Part shown: piece after piece, positions 55,102 to 64,000 of the stretch
How the letters are laid out: the number at the start of each line of letters is the position of its first letter
Position numbering within the stretch: position 1 is the first letter of the stretch
Source: Dactylis glomerata
Lineage: Eukaryota > Streptophyta > Magnoliopsida > Poales > Poaceae
Direction of reading: 5' to 3'
Length of the DNA: 64,000 nucleotides
NCBI GenBank assembly: GCA_007115705.1
Contig: QXEO01002089.1
Coordinates: 683,598-747,597 of the forward strand
The notes under the pieces: generated by a model
Told to the model about the DNA's origin: nothing
Databases searched by the model: none
Seen by the model: the letters and a program-made list of their open reading frames with translations, nothing else
Program-made: the position numbers and the translations under genes

Positions 55102-58100
55102 CTAAGGGTAGAACTTTCGCAGATGAGCTATGTTCCATGGGTTCCCCACGGGCATGCCTTCTATGGTTTCCAGCCGCGCCGAGCCTGGCCTGGCGATGTG
55201 CGTCACCTTGAAGGGGCCTTCCCACATTGGAGACAGCTTGTGCAGGCCCTCGCGAGAGAGTATTCTCCTCAGCACCAGGTCGCCGACCTCCAGAGTCCTT
55301 GCGCGAACATGGCGGCTATGGTAGCGGCGTAGTCCTTGCTGGTACCTCGCGGTGCGGAGCGCGGCTTGGCACCGAGCTTCCTCGAGCAGGAGGAGGCGAT
55401 CCTTGATGAGGTCCTCTTGGTGAATTTCGTCGAAGGCGAGCACTCTTGGCGACCCAAACTTGATGTCGGTGGGAAGAACAGCCTCCGCCCCGTAGACCAG
55501 GAAGAAAGGGGTCTCTCCAGTAGGTTTGGCGGCGGTAGTCCTGATGGACCACAAGATGGATTGGAGGTTGTCTAACCATTTTTTGCCGCAGGCCTCGAGC
55601 TTGGCGTTGAAGCTTTTCGTCTTGAGTCCTTTGAGTACTTCTGCGTTGGCACGCTCGGCTTGGCCATTGCTCCGGGGGTAGGCGACGGAGGCGAAGCAAA
55701 TCTTGATGCCGGTCGATGCACAGTACTCCCGGAACAGTCCGCTGGTGAACTGGCTGCCGTTGTCAGTGATGATGCGGTTAGGCACTCCAAAACGACAGAC
55801 CAGCCCACGGATGAACTTGACTGCGGACCTCGCCGGGATCGTGCACACCGGTTCCACCTCCACCCACTTGGTGAACTTGTCGATGGCGACGTAGAGGTAG
55901 CGATAGCCCCCTCGCGCTCTGGGGAATGGACCGAGGATGTCCAGCCCCCAAACGGCAAAGGGCCAAGTCAGTGGGATGGTTCGCAGCTCTTGCGCCGGCT
56001 GATGTATCTGCTTGGCGTGGAATTGGCACGCCTCGCACCTCTTGACCATCTCCGCCGCATCCCCGAGCGCCGAAGGCCAGTAGAAACCACTTCGATATGC
56101 CTTTGCGGCTAGAGTTGCAGCAGAGGCATGATGGCCGCACTCGCCGGCATGGATGCCCCTTAGAAGCTCTTGGCCTTGGTGAGTAGATATGCACTTCAGA
56201 GCGACACCATTTGGGCGACGCCGGTACAAGTCACCATCCTTGACGCAGTAGCCTGAAGCTTGCCGCACAATCCTCTCGGCCTCCTCTTCATCCTCAGGAA
56301 GCCTGCTGCTGATGAGGTAGGCCTTGAGCTCGATGATCCAATCCACTCCCTCCTGTCGCGCCAATGCCAGAAGGACGCGGTCACCCGAAGGAGGCCCGCA
56401 ATTCAGAGCCCCCTGCTCCGGCAGTGGCGGCAAGGCAGAAGGAGGAGGGGAATTGGATGTTGATGGAGAGGCGGATGGCTTGAAGAGATGCTCCTCGAAG
56501 ACGCCGGCGGGCTGCGCCAGGCGATGAGAGGCGCGCTTGGCAATCTCATCGGCTTCCACGTTCTCTCCCCTCGGGATGTGCTTTAGCTCCAGGCCTTGGA
56601 AGTGTTTTTCCATCTTTCGATGCTCCTCGAGATAAGCCGCCATGTGCTCATCCCTTGGAGTGTAGCTCCTGTTCGAGAAGTTCACAACCAGCTGTGAGTC
56701 TCCCTTGACGATGAGGCGCTTGATGCCCAAAGCGTTTGCTACCCTCAGGCCAGCAAGTAGTCCTTCGTACTCCGCGATGTTGTTGGAGACCTTGTTCTCG
56801 GGCGCGAAGCAGAGCTGCACAGCGTAGAAAAGCTTGTCTCCAGAGGGAGAGGTTAGGACAGCACCGGCTCCCTCACCGGGGAGGTTGAAGGCGCCGTCGA
56901 AGTGCATGACCCAGAGGCCTGGGGCCTCCTCTCCAGGGAGAGTTGACTCCGCCTCTGGAGGCTCGTCTACGAACGGATCGGTCCATTCTGCAGTGAACTC
57001 GGCCAAAGCCTTGCTCTTGATTACCTTTGTAGTTTTGAAGGAGATCTCGAAAGGCTGAAGCTCCATAGCCCACTCAGCCACCCGCCCGGTGACATTGGGG
57101 TTGCGGAGGACGGTTTCTAGGGGCCGATCGGTTACCACCTTAATCAGGTGACCCTGGAAGTAGTGGCGTAGCTTCCGCGAGGCGATAAGCAAGGTGTAAA
57201 GCAACTTTTGCTGCATTGTGTAGCGCTCCCACGCGTCGCGCAGTACCGTGCTGATGAAGTACACAGGCTTTTGCACCTTGACGACACCCTCGGAAGGCTC
57301 CTCCTCAGGAGGCTTTTGAGCGTTGCTCTGGGAGAGCAGCTCGGTCGGTGAAGATCCCTCGGGCGGCTCCTCTCGAGGGGTGGGAGGTGAAGCGGCCTCT
57401 TCCTCGCGAGGAGCCCTCGAGCTTGGAGGAGTGACCTCCTCCTTGGCGATTACCTTGACGTCCCGCTCTGCGACGAGAATGGCGCTTGCAGTCCTTGGAG
57501 TTGCCGCGATGTAGAGTAGCAAGGGCTCACGGGGGGTTGGGGCAACCATGATCGGTGGGCTCGTGAGGTACCTTTTTAACTCGGCGAAGGCCTTGTCGGC
57601 TTCCAGAGTCCACTCGAACTTCCCGGTGCGCTTCATGAGCTTGAAGAAGGGCAAAGCTTTTTCCCCACTCCTCGCGATGAAGCGCCCTAGGGCTGCCATG
57701 CACCCCGCGAGGCATTGCATTTCCTTGAGATTGCGCAGAGGACGCATTTCTTCGATGGCCTTGACCTTGTCGGGGTTCGCCTCTATCCCGCGATTGGACA
57801 CGAGGAACCCCAACAGTTTTCCCGACGGTACGCCGAAGGCGCACTTGGCGGGGTTGAGCTTGATGTTTACCTTCCTCAGGTTGACGAATGTTTCCTCCAG
57901 ATCCTCGATGAAGGTGTGACCCTCGCGAGTCTTGACGACGATGTCGTCGACGTAGGCTTCCGCATTCCTTCCCATCTGAGCCCCCAGGGCCTTACGCATG
58001 AGCCTTTGGAATGTAGCTCCTGCGTTCTTCAAGACGAAGGGCATGCAGACGTAGCAGTACACCCCACAGGGCGTGATGAAGGCGGTCTTCTCTTCGTCCT

Positions 58101-58536
58101 CCTTTGCCATCTTGATTTGATGATAGCCGGAGAAAGCATCCAAGAAGCAAAGGAGGTCGCAGCCGGCGGTGGAGTCGACGATTTGATCTATCCTCGGGAG
58201 AGGGTAAGGATCCTTGGGACAGGCCTTGTTGAGACTTGTGAAGTCCACGCAGAGGCGCCCACTGCCGTTAGCCTTTGGGACGACCACCGGATTAGCAATC
58301 CGGGTGGGGTGGGCCACCTCGCGTATCAACTTGGCCTGCTTCAGCTTCTCTATCTCCTTGACGGTGAAGTCTTGCTTCTCTTGCGCTTGCTTCCTAGTCT
58401 TCTGCTTCACGGGGTGTGCCTGAGGGCACACGGCTAAGTGGTGCTCAATCACCTCCCTGGGAACACCGGGCATATCCGACGGAGTCCAAGCGAACATGTC
58501 AGAATTTGCCCACAGGAAGGTGACGAGCGTGCTTTC
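55102..58536 (-). CDS. Tat2 pol polyprotein (RT, RNase H, aRNase H, integrase)
   Basis: The frame directly continues gag-pro across TAG 58537-58539 with ESTLVTFLWANSDMFAW and stays open for 1144 codons to TAG 55102-55104. The first internal ATG is at 58497. RT: VDFTSLNKACPKD, FLDAFSGYHQIKM, MPFVLKNAGATFQ (Val where Gly is usual in MPFGL), YVDD at 57943-57954. RNase H with TGRVAEWAMEL; an acidic/proline linker (PREEEAASPPTPREE) sits inside it. Archaeal-type RNase H: MHFDGAFNLPGEGAG, NNIAEYEGLLAGLRVA, KGDSQLVV, HIPRGENVEADEIAK. Integrase: ECGHHAS and CEACQFH zinc site; D in GLDILGP, D in TDNGSQF, E in QAERANAE; WEGPFKV and NIAHLRKFYP at the end. All catalytic residues I can check are present, so the protein could be functional if the stop is read through. 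Confidence 0.93.
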   Translation of the reverse strand, partial: ESTLVTFLWANSDMFAWTPSDMPGVPREVIEHHLAVCPQAHPVKQKTRKQAQEKQDFTVKEIEKLKQAKLIREVAHPTRIANPVVVPKANGSGRLCVDFTSLNKACPKDPYPLPRIDQIVDSTAGCDLLCFLDAFSGYHQIKMAKEDEEKTAFITPCGVYCYVCMPFVLKNAGATFQRLMRKALGAQMGRNAEAYVDDIVVKTREGHTFIEDLEETFVNLRKVNIKLNPAKCAFGVPSGKLLGFLVSNRGIEANPDKVKAIEEMRPLRNLKEMQCLAGCMAALGRFIARSGEKALPFFKLMKRTGKFEWTLEADKAFAELKRYLTSPPIMVAPTPREPLLLYIAATPRTASAILVAERDVKVIAKEEVTPPSSRAPREEEAASPPTPREEPPEGSSPTELLSQSNAQKPPEEEPSEGVVKVQKPVYFISTVLRDAWERYTMQQKLLYTLLIASRKLRHYFQGHLIKVVTDRPLETVLRNPNVTGRVAEWAMELQPFEISFKTTKVIKSKALAEFTAEWTDPFVDEPPEAESTLPGEEAPGLWVMHFDGAFNLPGEGAGAVLTSPSGDKLFYAVQLCFAPENKVSNNIAEYEGLLAGLRVANALGIKRLIVKGDSQLVVNFSNRSYTPRDEHMAAYLEEHRKMEKHFQGLELKHIPRGENVEADEIAKRASHRLAQPAGVFEEHLFKPSASPSTSNSPPPSALPPLPEQGALNCGPPSGDRVLLALARQEGVDWIIELKAYLISSRLPEDEEEAERIVRQASGYCVKDGDLYRRRPNGVALKCISTHQGQELLRGIHAGECGHHASAATLAAKAYRSGFYWPSALGDAAEMVKRCEACQFHAKQIHQPAQELRTIPLTWPFAVWGLDILGPFPRARGGYRYLYVAIDKFTKWVEVEPVCTIPARSAVKFIRGLVCRFGVPNRIITDNGSQFTSGLFREYCASTGIKICFASVAYPRSNGQAERANAEVLKGLKTKSFNAKLEACGKKWLDNLQSILWSIRTTAAKPTGETPFFLVYGAEAVLPTDIKFGSPRVLAFDEIHQEDLIKDRLLLLEEARCQAALRTARYQQGLRRYHSRHVRARTLEVGDLVLRRILSREGLHKLSPMWEGPFKVTHIARPGSARLETIEGMPVGNPWNIAHLRKFYP

Positions 58537-58539
58537 CTA
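58537..58539 (-). promoter_or_regulatory. In-frame TAG between Tat2 gag-pro and pol, candidate readthrough site
   Basis: Element strand TCC CCC AAA TAG GAA AGC; homologous to Tat1 TCC CCC GCA TAG GAA AGC. Same frame on both sides. It is the only stop in 1981 codons of this element. Confidence 0.65.
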
Positions 58540-61050
58540 TTTGGGGGAAAGCCCTGCCCCGATGATGACGAAGTTTTCGCAGCCCCCAGCCTGCAGCGGG
58601 ACCTTCTTGGTTGCCGAGCGCTCTTGGGTAAACTGGGGCCTCCTGCCTGAGGGTACCGCAGCTTCCCCAATGCTCATGTCCATCATTGGATGGTCCAGGT
58701 CCTCGCTTGGAGTAGGCGAGGCTGAGGCAGCAAACTTCTTCCCTGTCGAACCCAGAAGGTGGGGCTCGAGAGAGGCCTTCTTCGCAGCAGTTCGCTCTTG
58801 GGATACGAGCTGCTTCTTCCTCACGAGGTCACTGGAGTGTTCCAGTAGATCTTCGTCGGCGGGGAACATGGTGGCGGCCTCGCGGTAGACATGCTCAACT
58901 GATCGGAGAGCATCCTTCTCATTGCAGCGCACGGTGATCGTGCCGTTGGCGCCCGGAATCTTGAGGACGTTGAAGCCATGGTGCGTTGCTGCCATAAACC
59001 TTGCCACGGCTGGGTAGCCGAGGATGGCATTGTATGGCAGGGCGATGTAGGCGACGTCGAAGTCGAGGCTTTCCGTCCTGTAGTTGTCCCGGGTGCCGAA
59101 GGTGACGGGCAGGCTTACCTGCCCAATTGGTGTTGTAGATCCCTCGGTTACCCTGAAGAACGGCCGAGTTGGCATGAGCCGGTGGTATGGCACCTGCATC
59201 TTTTCGAAGATCTCGACAGAGATGATGTTGAGGCCCGCCCCTCCGTCGATGAGAGTGCGATTGACGGCGACGTTGTTGATGGTGGGCATGCACAAGAGGG
59301 GGATTGTGCCCACACCCCTTGTGGAAGCCGGATGATCCTCCTCGTCGAAGCCAATCTTGCACGTCGACCACTTCATCAGGCGATTGCCGAAGTTAGGTTG
59401 TGCCGCCGCGATCTCTCGCGACAGCTGCTTGAAGTGCCGATTTGACAGAGGAGCCTGAGCTCCACCCAGGAGGCAAGCGGCGAAGTCTCGCGGCTCTTGA
59501 TAGCCCCCCTGGTTCTCCTCCCGACGATCGTTTGCTGGTGGGGGCAGCGGCAGCGACTCGGGATCGTCTCGAGACAGACCCCCACGGCGGCGACCTTCCT
59601 CGCGGTCGTCGTCGCGGCGATCGCCCTGGGATCCACTCTTGCCGTTGCCGCGGCCACCCCCGCGACGCTTGGCGACGCCGTTTTCCTCGTGAAACTTCCA
59701 GACCATCCAACAATCATTGGTATTGTGGGTGTCCTTCTTGTGGATAATGCAGTAGCGGCGACGTCGACCTTTATCGCGATCGGAGCGGTCCCCGCGGCAT
59801 TGCTTATGATCTGGCTCCGCCACGAGGGCTGCAGCCTCCTTTCGCTTGGGGTCCTTGGACTTCGGCTTTGGGGGAGGTGCCTCCGGCAGATTGTGCACGA
59901 AGAGCCTTCCCTCCTCAGCCTTGGTGCAGCAGTCGGCGATCTCGAAGAGCCTGACGATGGAAGTCAGCTCATCATTCACAGACAGCTTCTCCCGCATCTT
60001 GACATCGGAGACGCCCGTGGAGAATGCGGAGATGACCTCCTCGTTGGAGATCCTGGGAATCTTGTTCCACATCTGACTGAAGCGCTGGATGTATTGACGA
60101 AGCGTCTCGCCCTTGTACTGACGCACCGCTTTAAGATCATTCTTAGTTGCGGGGCGCTCGTACGCGGGCATGAAGTTGGCAACGAACTGACGACATAAAT
60201 CCTTCCACGACGTCACGGATTCATGAGGAAGATTCATGAGCCAAGTTCGCGGAGCGTCCTTGAGGACCATGGGGAACCAATTGGCCATGGCGCGCTGATC
60301 TCCACGCGCAGCCTGGACGGCGACGACGTAGAGTTGGAGGAATTCGACAGGATTTGTGGTCCCGTCGTAACGCGCGCTGATGTCTGGCTTGAACTTGTCA
60401 GGCCAGACGATGTAGCGCTGCTGGCGAGTGAGGGCAAGACACCCGGGGTTGTAGATCGGGACGCCGGGGGTCCTGACGTTCTTGCCAGCTTCGCCGATGT
60501 CATCGATGGCGCGGTCATGATTTTCGCGGCGGCGCTCGAGGGAGACGCGTGCGTCTTCCGGAGCGCGTTGGACGATTTGGCAGCTGGCCTCCCCGCGCGG
60601 CGAAGATGCGGCGCGGGAAACCGCCCTCTTGGCCTTGTTGGCCATCCCATCTCCGGCGCCCGGGGCGCGATGCCCCGCCGCCGGATCTAGGCTCCCCGCG
60701 CCCTGGGCTCCTCCCAAGGCTGGGTCTTCGTTGGCGATGGCGACGAGCTCGGCGATTCGAGCGCGCCACCCCTCACGCCCGTCGTCGGTGGGTTGATAGC
60801 GCAGCAGCTCCTGCGCCATGGCGAGTGCCTGCGCAGGAGACAGCTGACTCCCAGAACGAGCGCGAGAAGTGGCGGTGGCGGTGAAGGAGAGCGAAGGCTC
60901 TGTCCGCCCGGACGGGAGGTAGGAAGACTCCAGATCTTCCTCCGCTTCCTCCTCGGCCGAAGCTTCATGACGACGGAAGATAGGCTCGGTTTGCCCCCGA
61001 ACAGCGTTGCGACGGCGAAGACGCTCGAGCCTTGCGTTGGCGTCGGCCAT
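58540..61050 (-). CDS. Tat2 gag-protease polyprotein
   Basis: 837 codons from ATG 61050 (MADANARLERLRRRNAV), 55 nt downstream of the 5' LTR, to the TAG at 58537-58539. N-terminal 130 residues are Arg/Glu/Ala-rich and probably disordered. Gag domain about residues 210-400 (FLQLYVVAVQAARGDQRAMA, WKDLCRQFVANFMPAYERP, ETLRQYIQRFSQMWNKIP). A cysteine/histidine motif near 450 (CIIHKKDTHNTNDC) replaces the usual zinc knuckle, flanked by Arg/Gly/Asp-rich tracts. Aspartic protease near 620-740 with IDGGAGLNIIS as the active site and YNAILGYPAVARF at the end. The last residues are VIIGAGLSPK. Cytoplasmic capsid assembly and processing are the expected roles. It is intact, and the N-terminus agrees with a short leader after the PBS. 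Confidence 0.93.
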
Positions 61051-61084
61051 GTCGAAGCAGATCTAGAAGAAAACACACCACAGC

Positions 61085-61104
61085 CCCTTACCTGGCGCGC
61101 CAAA
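61085..61104 (-). promoter_or_regulatory. Tat2 primer binding site
   Basis: The element strand reads TTTGGCGCGCCAGGTAAGGG directly after the 5' LTR. TGGCGCGCCA is itself a perfect palindrome. tRNA not assigned. Confidence 0.75.
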
Positions 61105-62022
61105 TGTCGATGGATTTCGTGTCGCAAGAACACGGGGTACCACGCGACGGACCCAAAGATTCGAACGCAGGGGGCTGAACGTGTGAGATCTTCGATCGCA
61201 ACAAAACACGGTGACGGAAGCCTCGATTGTCGGACGCGCAACGCACTACAGAGAGGGAGACCGAGCTTTACCCAGGTTCAGGGCCCTCGTGGTGAGGTAA
61301 AACCCCTACATCCTGCCTTCTTGTATTGCAACGCGACACCTCGCGAGGAGTACAAGGCCTTGATTACAAAGCTCTAGTTGGCCAGAGGTTGAAGAACCTG
61401 CGTGCCCAACTAGCAGCTTGAAGAAGATGAAGACTTGACCAGATCGGATCCCCTCAAAGGGGTGGCCTCTCCCTCCCTTTATAGCGCCAAGGTCCTCCTT
61501 CCCCTTATCCTCTTGGGGAAGGGGTTGCCACACACGGCCAAGGAGGGAGGACAGCTGTAGACTATGTTCTTCTGTAGACTTGGTCTTCGTAGGGTAGCGG
61601 CGCCGGTCCACAGGAGTGGGTGGAGGAGGCTGACGTCCTCCCCTGGCACCCTGCACCGTCCATGCTATATTTAGGGGGGTGGCCAACTGCCCCTGTGCCG
61701 CTTTGGGCAGGCACAGAGAAAGTTGGTCTCCTCCCTATCGGGGGTAGCATGGGCGGTACGCGGTCTTCTGCCCGTTGCCTTCTTGCTCCGCACGAAAACG
61801 TGCTGAGCTGACGTGGGCGCACCTCCTCTCCTCACCAGCAGGGGCTCGTGAGGAGGTCTTCTGGTCCTTAGCGGTTTCTGTCGTCGTTCTCCTCACGAGG
61901 CGCCTCCTCGTGAGGGTCTTCTCCGTAGCGAAGATTGTTGATTTCCCCTGGGCTGAAGATGGGCCAATGACAGGGCCCAGGAGCAGGTGGACCGGGATAC
62001 CCCGGTATCCATTCCACCGACA
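61105..62022 (-). repeat. Tat2 5' LTR
   Basis: 918 bp partner of 51905-52823. On the element strand a TATA-like CTAAATATAGCATGG lies near 61670-61684. The ORFs here mirror those of the other LTR and are not genes. Confidence 0.94.
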
Positions 62023-62027
62023 GTGCA

Positions 62028-62091
62028 CATCATACCTTCTCTTGGGGTTCCCAACTAGTCGGTCATCTACATCAACACCGCACCGCAATCA
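62028..62091 (+). repeat. Plus-strand Athila 5' LTR, piece 3 (end)
   Basis: Continues piece 2 after Tat2: CATCATACCTTCTCTTGGGG, TTCCCAACTAG..., ending ...ACCGCAATCA, with the same TTGGGGTTCCCAAC block that ends LTR X (minus strand, about 6626-6645). Confidence 0.85.
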
Positions 62092-62101
62092 AACTATTTT
62101 C

Positions 62102-62119
62102 TAGCGTCGTTGCCGGGGA
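62102..62119 (+). promoter_or_regulatory. Athila primer binding site (tRNA-Asp type, two changes)
   Basis: TAGCGTCGTTGCCGGGGA compared with the family's TGGCGCCGTTGCCGGGGA. Both changes are G-to-A or C-to-T. Confidence 0.85.
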
Positions 62120-62278
62120 AAAAGAAGACTTCTGCAAGGGGAGTTTCGCACGCACATCCTTTACTTTGTTTTTGTTTTGCTTTACTTTATTTTTGCTTGC
62201 ATCATTTTATCAAAAATACAAAAAATTAGTTTCCTTTATAGTTGTTATTTTTACTTGTCTGCTTTTAGCTTTGATAGA

Positions 62279-63746
62279 ATGGATACTCATGAGAACACCA
62301 AGTTGTGTGCTTTTACTAGCACTAATAATAGTAATTTTATATGCACTCCTATTGTGCCACCTGCTCCTACTGCAAATTTTTATGAGATTAAACCTGCCTT
62401 ATTGAACCTTGTTATGAAAGAGTAATTTTCTGGTGCTAGTACTGATAATGCTGAAGCTCATCTCAACAATTTTGTTGAGCTATGTGAGATGCAAAAATAT
62501 AAGGATGTAGAAGGTGATATTATTAAGCTTAAGTTGTTTCCTTTTTCTTTGAGAGGAAAACCTAAGGATTGGTTGCTATCTTTGCCTAGAAATAGTATTG
62601 ATTCTTGGGCTAAGTGTATGGATGCTTTTATTGGAAAATACTATCCTCCTGCTAAGATTATAGCTTTGCATAGTGATATCATGAAGTTTAGACAGTTTGA
62701 TAATGAACATGTTGCTCAAGATTGGGAAAGAATGAAATCTATGATAAAGAATTGCCCTACTTATGGACTGACTACTTGGATGATTGTCCAAACTTTTTAT
62801 GCATGACTGAATTTTTCTTCAAGAAACCTATTGGATTCAGCTGCTGGAGGCACTTTTATGTCCCTTACCTTGGGCGCCGCAACAAAGCTTCTCGACAACA
62901 TGATGATAAATTTATCTAGAATGGCACACCGAGAGAGATCCACAAGGTAAGAAGGCAAATTCTGTCGAGGAAACCTCTCCCTTGAGTGATAAGATTGATG
63001 CTATTATGCTTATGCTTTCTAATGATAGAACTCATGTTGATCCTAATAATGTTCCTTTGGCCTCTTTGGTTGCTCAAGAAGAGCATGTTGATGTAAACTT
63101 CATTAGAAATAATAATTTTAACAAAAATGCTTATAGGAACAATTTTGCTAGTAACAATTATAGGCCGTATCCTTCTACCAATGGTAATGGTTATGGTAAA
63201 TCTTATGGTAATTCCTCCAACAACACCAGGGCCGCGCCCTCTGAGCTTGAAGTCATGCTCAAGGACTTCATCGATAAGCAAACTGCTTTTAACAAGTCTT
63301 TTGAGAAAAAGTTAGGCAAAATTGATATTCTTGCTTCTAAAGTTGATAGCCTTGCTCTTGATGTTAAACTTCTGAAACTAAAAGTGTTGCCTAATGAGGT
63401 TAAGGAGAACAATACTTTTGCCACTGCTAATGCTATCCAAGTTAGAATTGATGGAAATATTAGGATGTTAGCAGAATTGCATGCCAGGTTGGAAAGAGAA
63501 GATGAGATGGCTAGAAAGATGAAGGTATGTACCATTACTACCTCTAATGATGTTGTTCCAAATGCTATCAATCCCCTTACTTTGATTGGTGTAGAGAAAA
63601 CTCCTACTCCTTGTGTTAAAAAGCCCAAAACTGCAAAAACTTTTTCTCAAAAGAGTGCTAAATTTTTTTGGAGTGTAGGAGATGACATGGAAGGATTTGA
63701 TTCCAACAAGAAATGTAATTCAAAAATTAGGAATATATGTGCATAG
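62279..63746 (+). pseudogene. Athila gag, broken
   Basis: Starts at ATG 62279 (MDTHENTKLCAFTS), 160 bp after the primer site. The gag core is easily read: FSLRGKPKDWLLSLPRNSID, WAKCMDAFIGKYYP, KFRQFDNEHVAQDWERM, then LDSAAGGTFMSLTLGAATKL, LLDNMM. Breaks: TAA at 62423-62425 (probable CAA), TGA at 62804-62806 (probable GGA), and a frameshift near 62935-62950, after which the frame 62982-63746 continues through SDKIDAIMLMLSNDRTHVDP, an Asn/Tyr/Gly-rich segment (NNYRPYPSTNGNGYG) and a coiled coil (KKLGKIDILASKVDSLALDV). No CCHC knuckle is visible. The C-terminus (AKFFWSVGDDMEGFD) normally leads on to protease; here it ends in unrelated filler. Confidence 0.85.
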
Positions 63747-63836
63747 GATGATGATATGAATGCATATGCATAAGATGATGTTATGATTTTATGTGAGCAT
63801 AGATTTTAAATTCTTTCAAAATTTGGGATGTTACAA
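63747..63836 (+). other. Deletion junction filler
   Basis: A short AT-rich stretch with a degenerate repeat (GCATAGGATGATGATATGA and GCATAAGATGATGTTATGA) between gag and the integrase end. The protease, RT, RNase H and integrase core expected here are absent. Confidence 0.6.
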
Positions 63837-64000
63837 GATGAGTGGAGAAGTAAAGCTTATGAGAATGCCAAACTTTTTAAAGAGAAAGTCAAGTAGTGGC
63901 ATGATAGGAGAATTCTTAAGAGATAATTTCATGTTGGTGAGAAAGTTCTATTGTATAGGTATCGTCATAGATTTTTTGCAGGAAAATTACTCTTGAAATG
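63837..64000 (+). pseudogene. Athila integrase C-terminal fragment
   Basis: The frame from 63837 reads DEWRSKAYENAKLFKEKVK, stop, WHDRRILKR, stop, FHVGEKVLLYRYRHRFFAGK, LLLKW, the end of Athila integrase (…YKEKTKRWHD…GDLVLLFNSRL… type). Two stops (63894-63896 and 63924-63926). The element continues beyond the right edge. Confidence 0.8.

Larger units (their letters stand above)
51905..62022 (-). mobile_element. Tat2: Tat-lineage gypsy retrotransposon with open coding frames
   Basis: 10,118 bp. LTRs 51905-52823 and 61105-62022 (918-919 bp), TSD GTGCA at 51900-51904 and 62023-62027. On its own strand: LTR starting TGTCGGTGGAATGG, PBS TTTGGCGCGCCAGGTAAGGG, gag-pro, in-frame TAG, pol with two RNase H domains, an antisense ORF, PPT CCCGGGGGCTAC, LTR. 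LTRs differ at about 21 of 918 positions (2.3%), yet both long frames are still open. Apart from the boundary TAG I see no disabling change. Confidence 0.94.

Noticed and set aside
57715..58437. 240-codon plus-strand ORF opposite Tat2 RT
   Set aside because: Antisense shadow of a GC-rich conserved RT frame; no motif, no promoter.

Overview
This 64-kb window is transposable-element DNA from a large grass genome. The element families and the nesting depth point to a Triticeae or close Pooideae species (wheat, barley, rye or relatives). I found no host gene, rRNA, CRISPR array or complete tRNA. Almost every base from about 5.6 kb onward belongs to an LTR retrotransposon, and most element ends are fixed by matching LTR termini and 5-bp target-site duplications (TSDs) read directly in the sequence. 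Lineage names (Athila, Tat, Angela, Tekay, LARD) come from domain order, primer sites and LTR termini; family names such as Sabrina or Sukkula are from memory and unverified.

Layout. 1-1600: a minus-strand LINE remnant (reverse-transcriptase C-terminus plus a GC-rich 5'-UTR-like part with a 26-bp minisatellite). 1816-5560: decayed copia relics around an unassigned stretch. 5605-13662 and 22335-24719: minus-strand Athila-type LTRs and internal DNA, including one LTR with a 716-bp internal tandem duplication and a truncated env-like ORF. 13663-22329: a complete minus-strand Angela-type copia element (TSD ACAAG, LTRs about 2% different) inserted in that Athila DNA. 24720-64000: a plus-strand Athila element whose single 1.64-kb 5' LTR is split by two Tat-lineage gypsy elements. 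Tat1 is 25608-51213, plus strand, TSD GTGAC. Tat2 is 51905-62022, minus strand, TSD GTGCA. Tat1's pol is itself split by a 12.9-kb LARD with 4.5-kb LTRs (33127-46028, TSD GTGAT). The Athila internal region resumes at 62092 but is gutted: gag is followed directly by the integrase C-terminus.

How the parts relate. Hand-counted LTR differences are about 2.3% for Tat2, 2.1% for copia, 1.0% for Tat1 and 0.5% for the LARD. This fits the nesting (LARD younger than Tat1). Tat2 keeps open gag-pro and pol frames; the copia element, Tat1 and the Athila element carry stops, frameshifts or insertions.

Most interesting: (i) both Tat elements have one in-frame TAG at exactly the same gag-pro/pol boundary, followed by the same Glu-Ser codons, which suggests programmed readthrough; (ii) each Tat element carries a different antisense gene between pol and the 3' LTR: in Tat1 a five-exon PF04195-like/coiled-coil gene whose four GT-AG introns are all in phase, in Tat2 an ORF joining an AT-hook to a B3-like DNA-binding domain, each with a TATA box of its own; (iii) the LARD is not empty: it has three ORFs, one with a row of zinc knuckles and one behind an internal TATA box; (iv) polypurine-tract sequences are reiterated inside three unrelated elements; (v) each Tat element is peppered with its own short word (TGGCGGA in Tat1, CTCRYGAG in Tat2).
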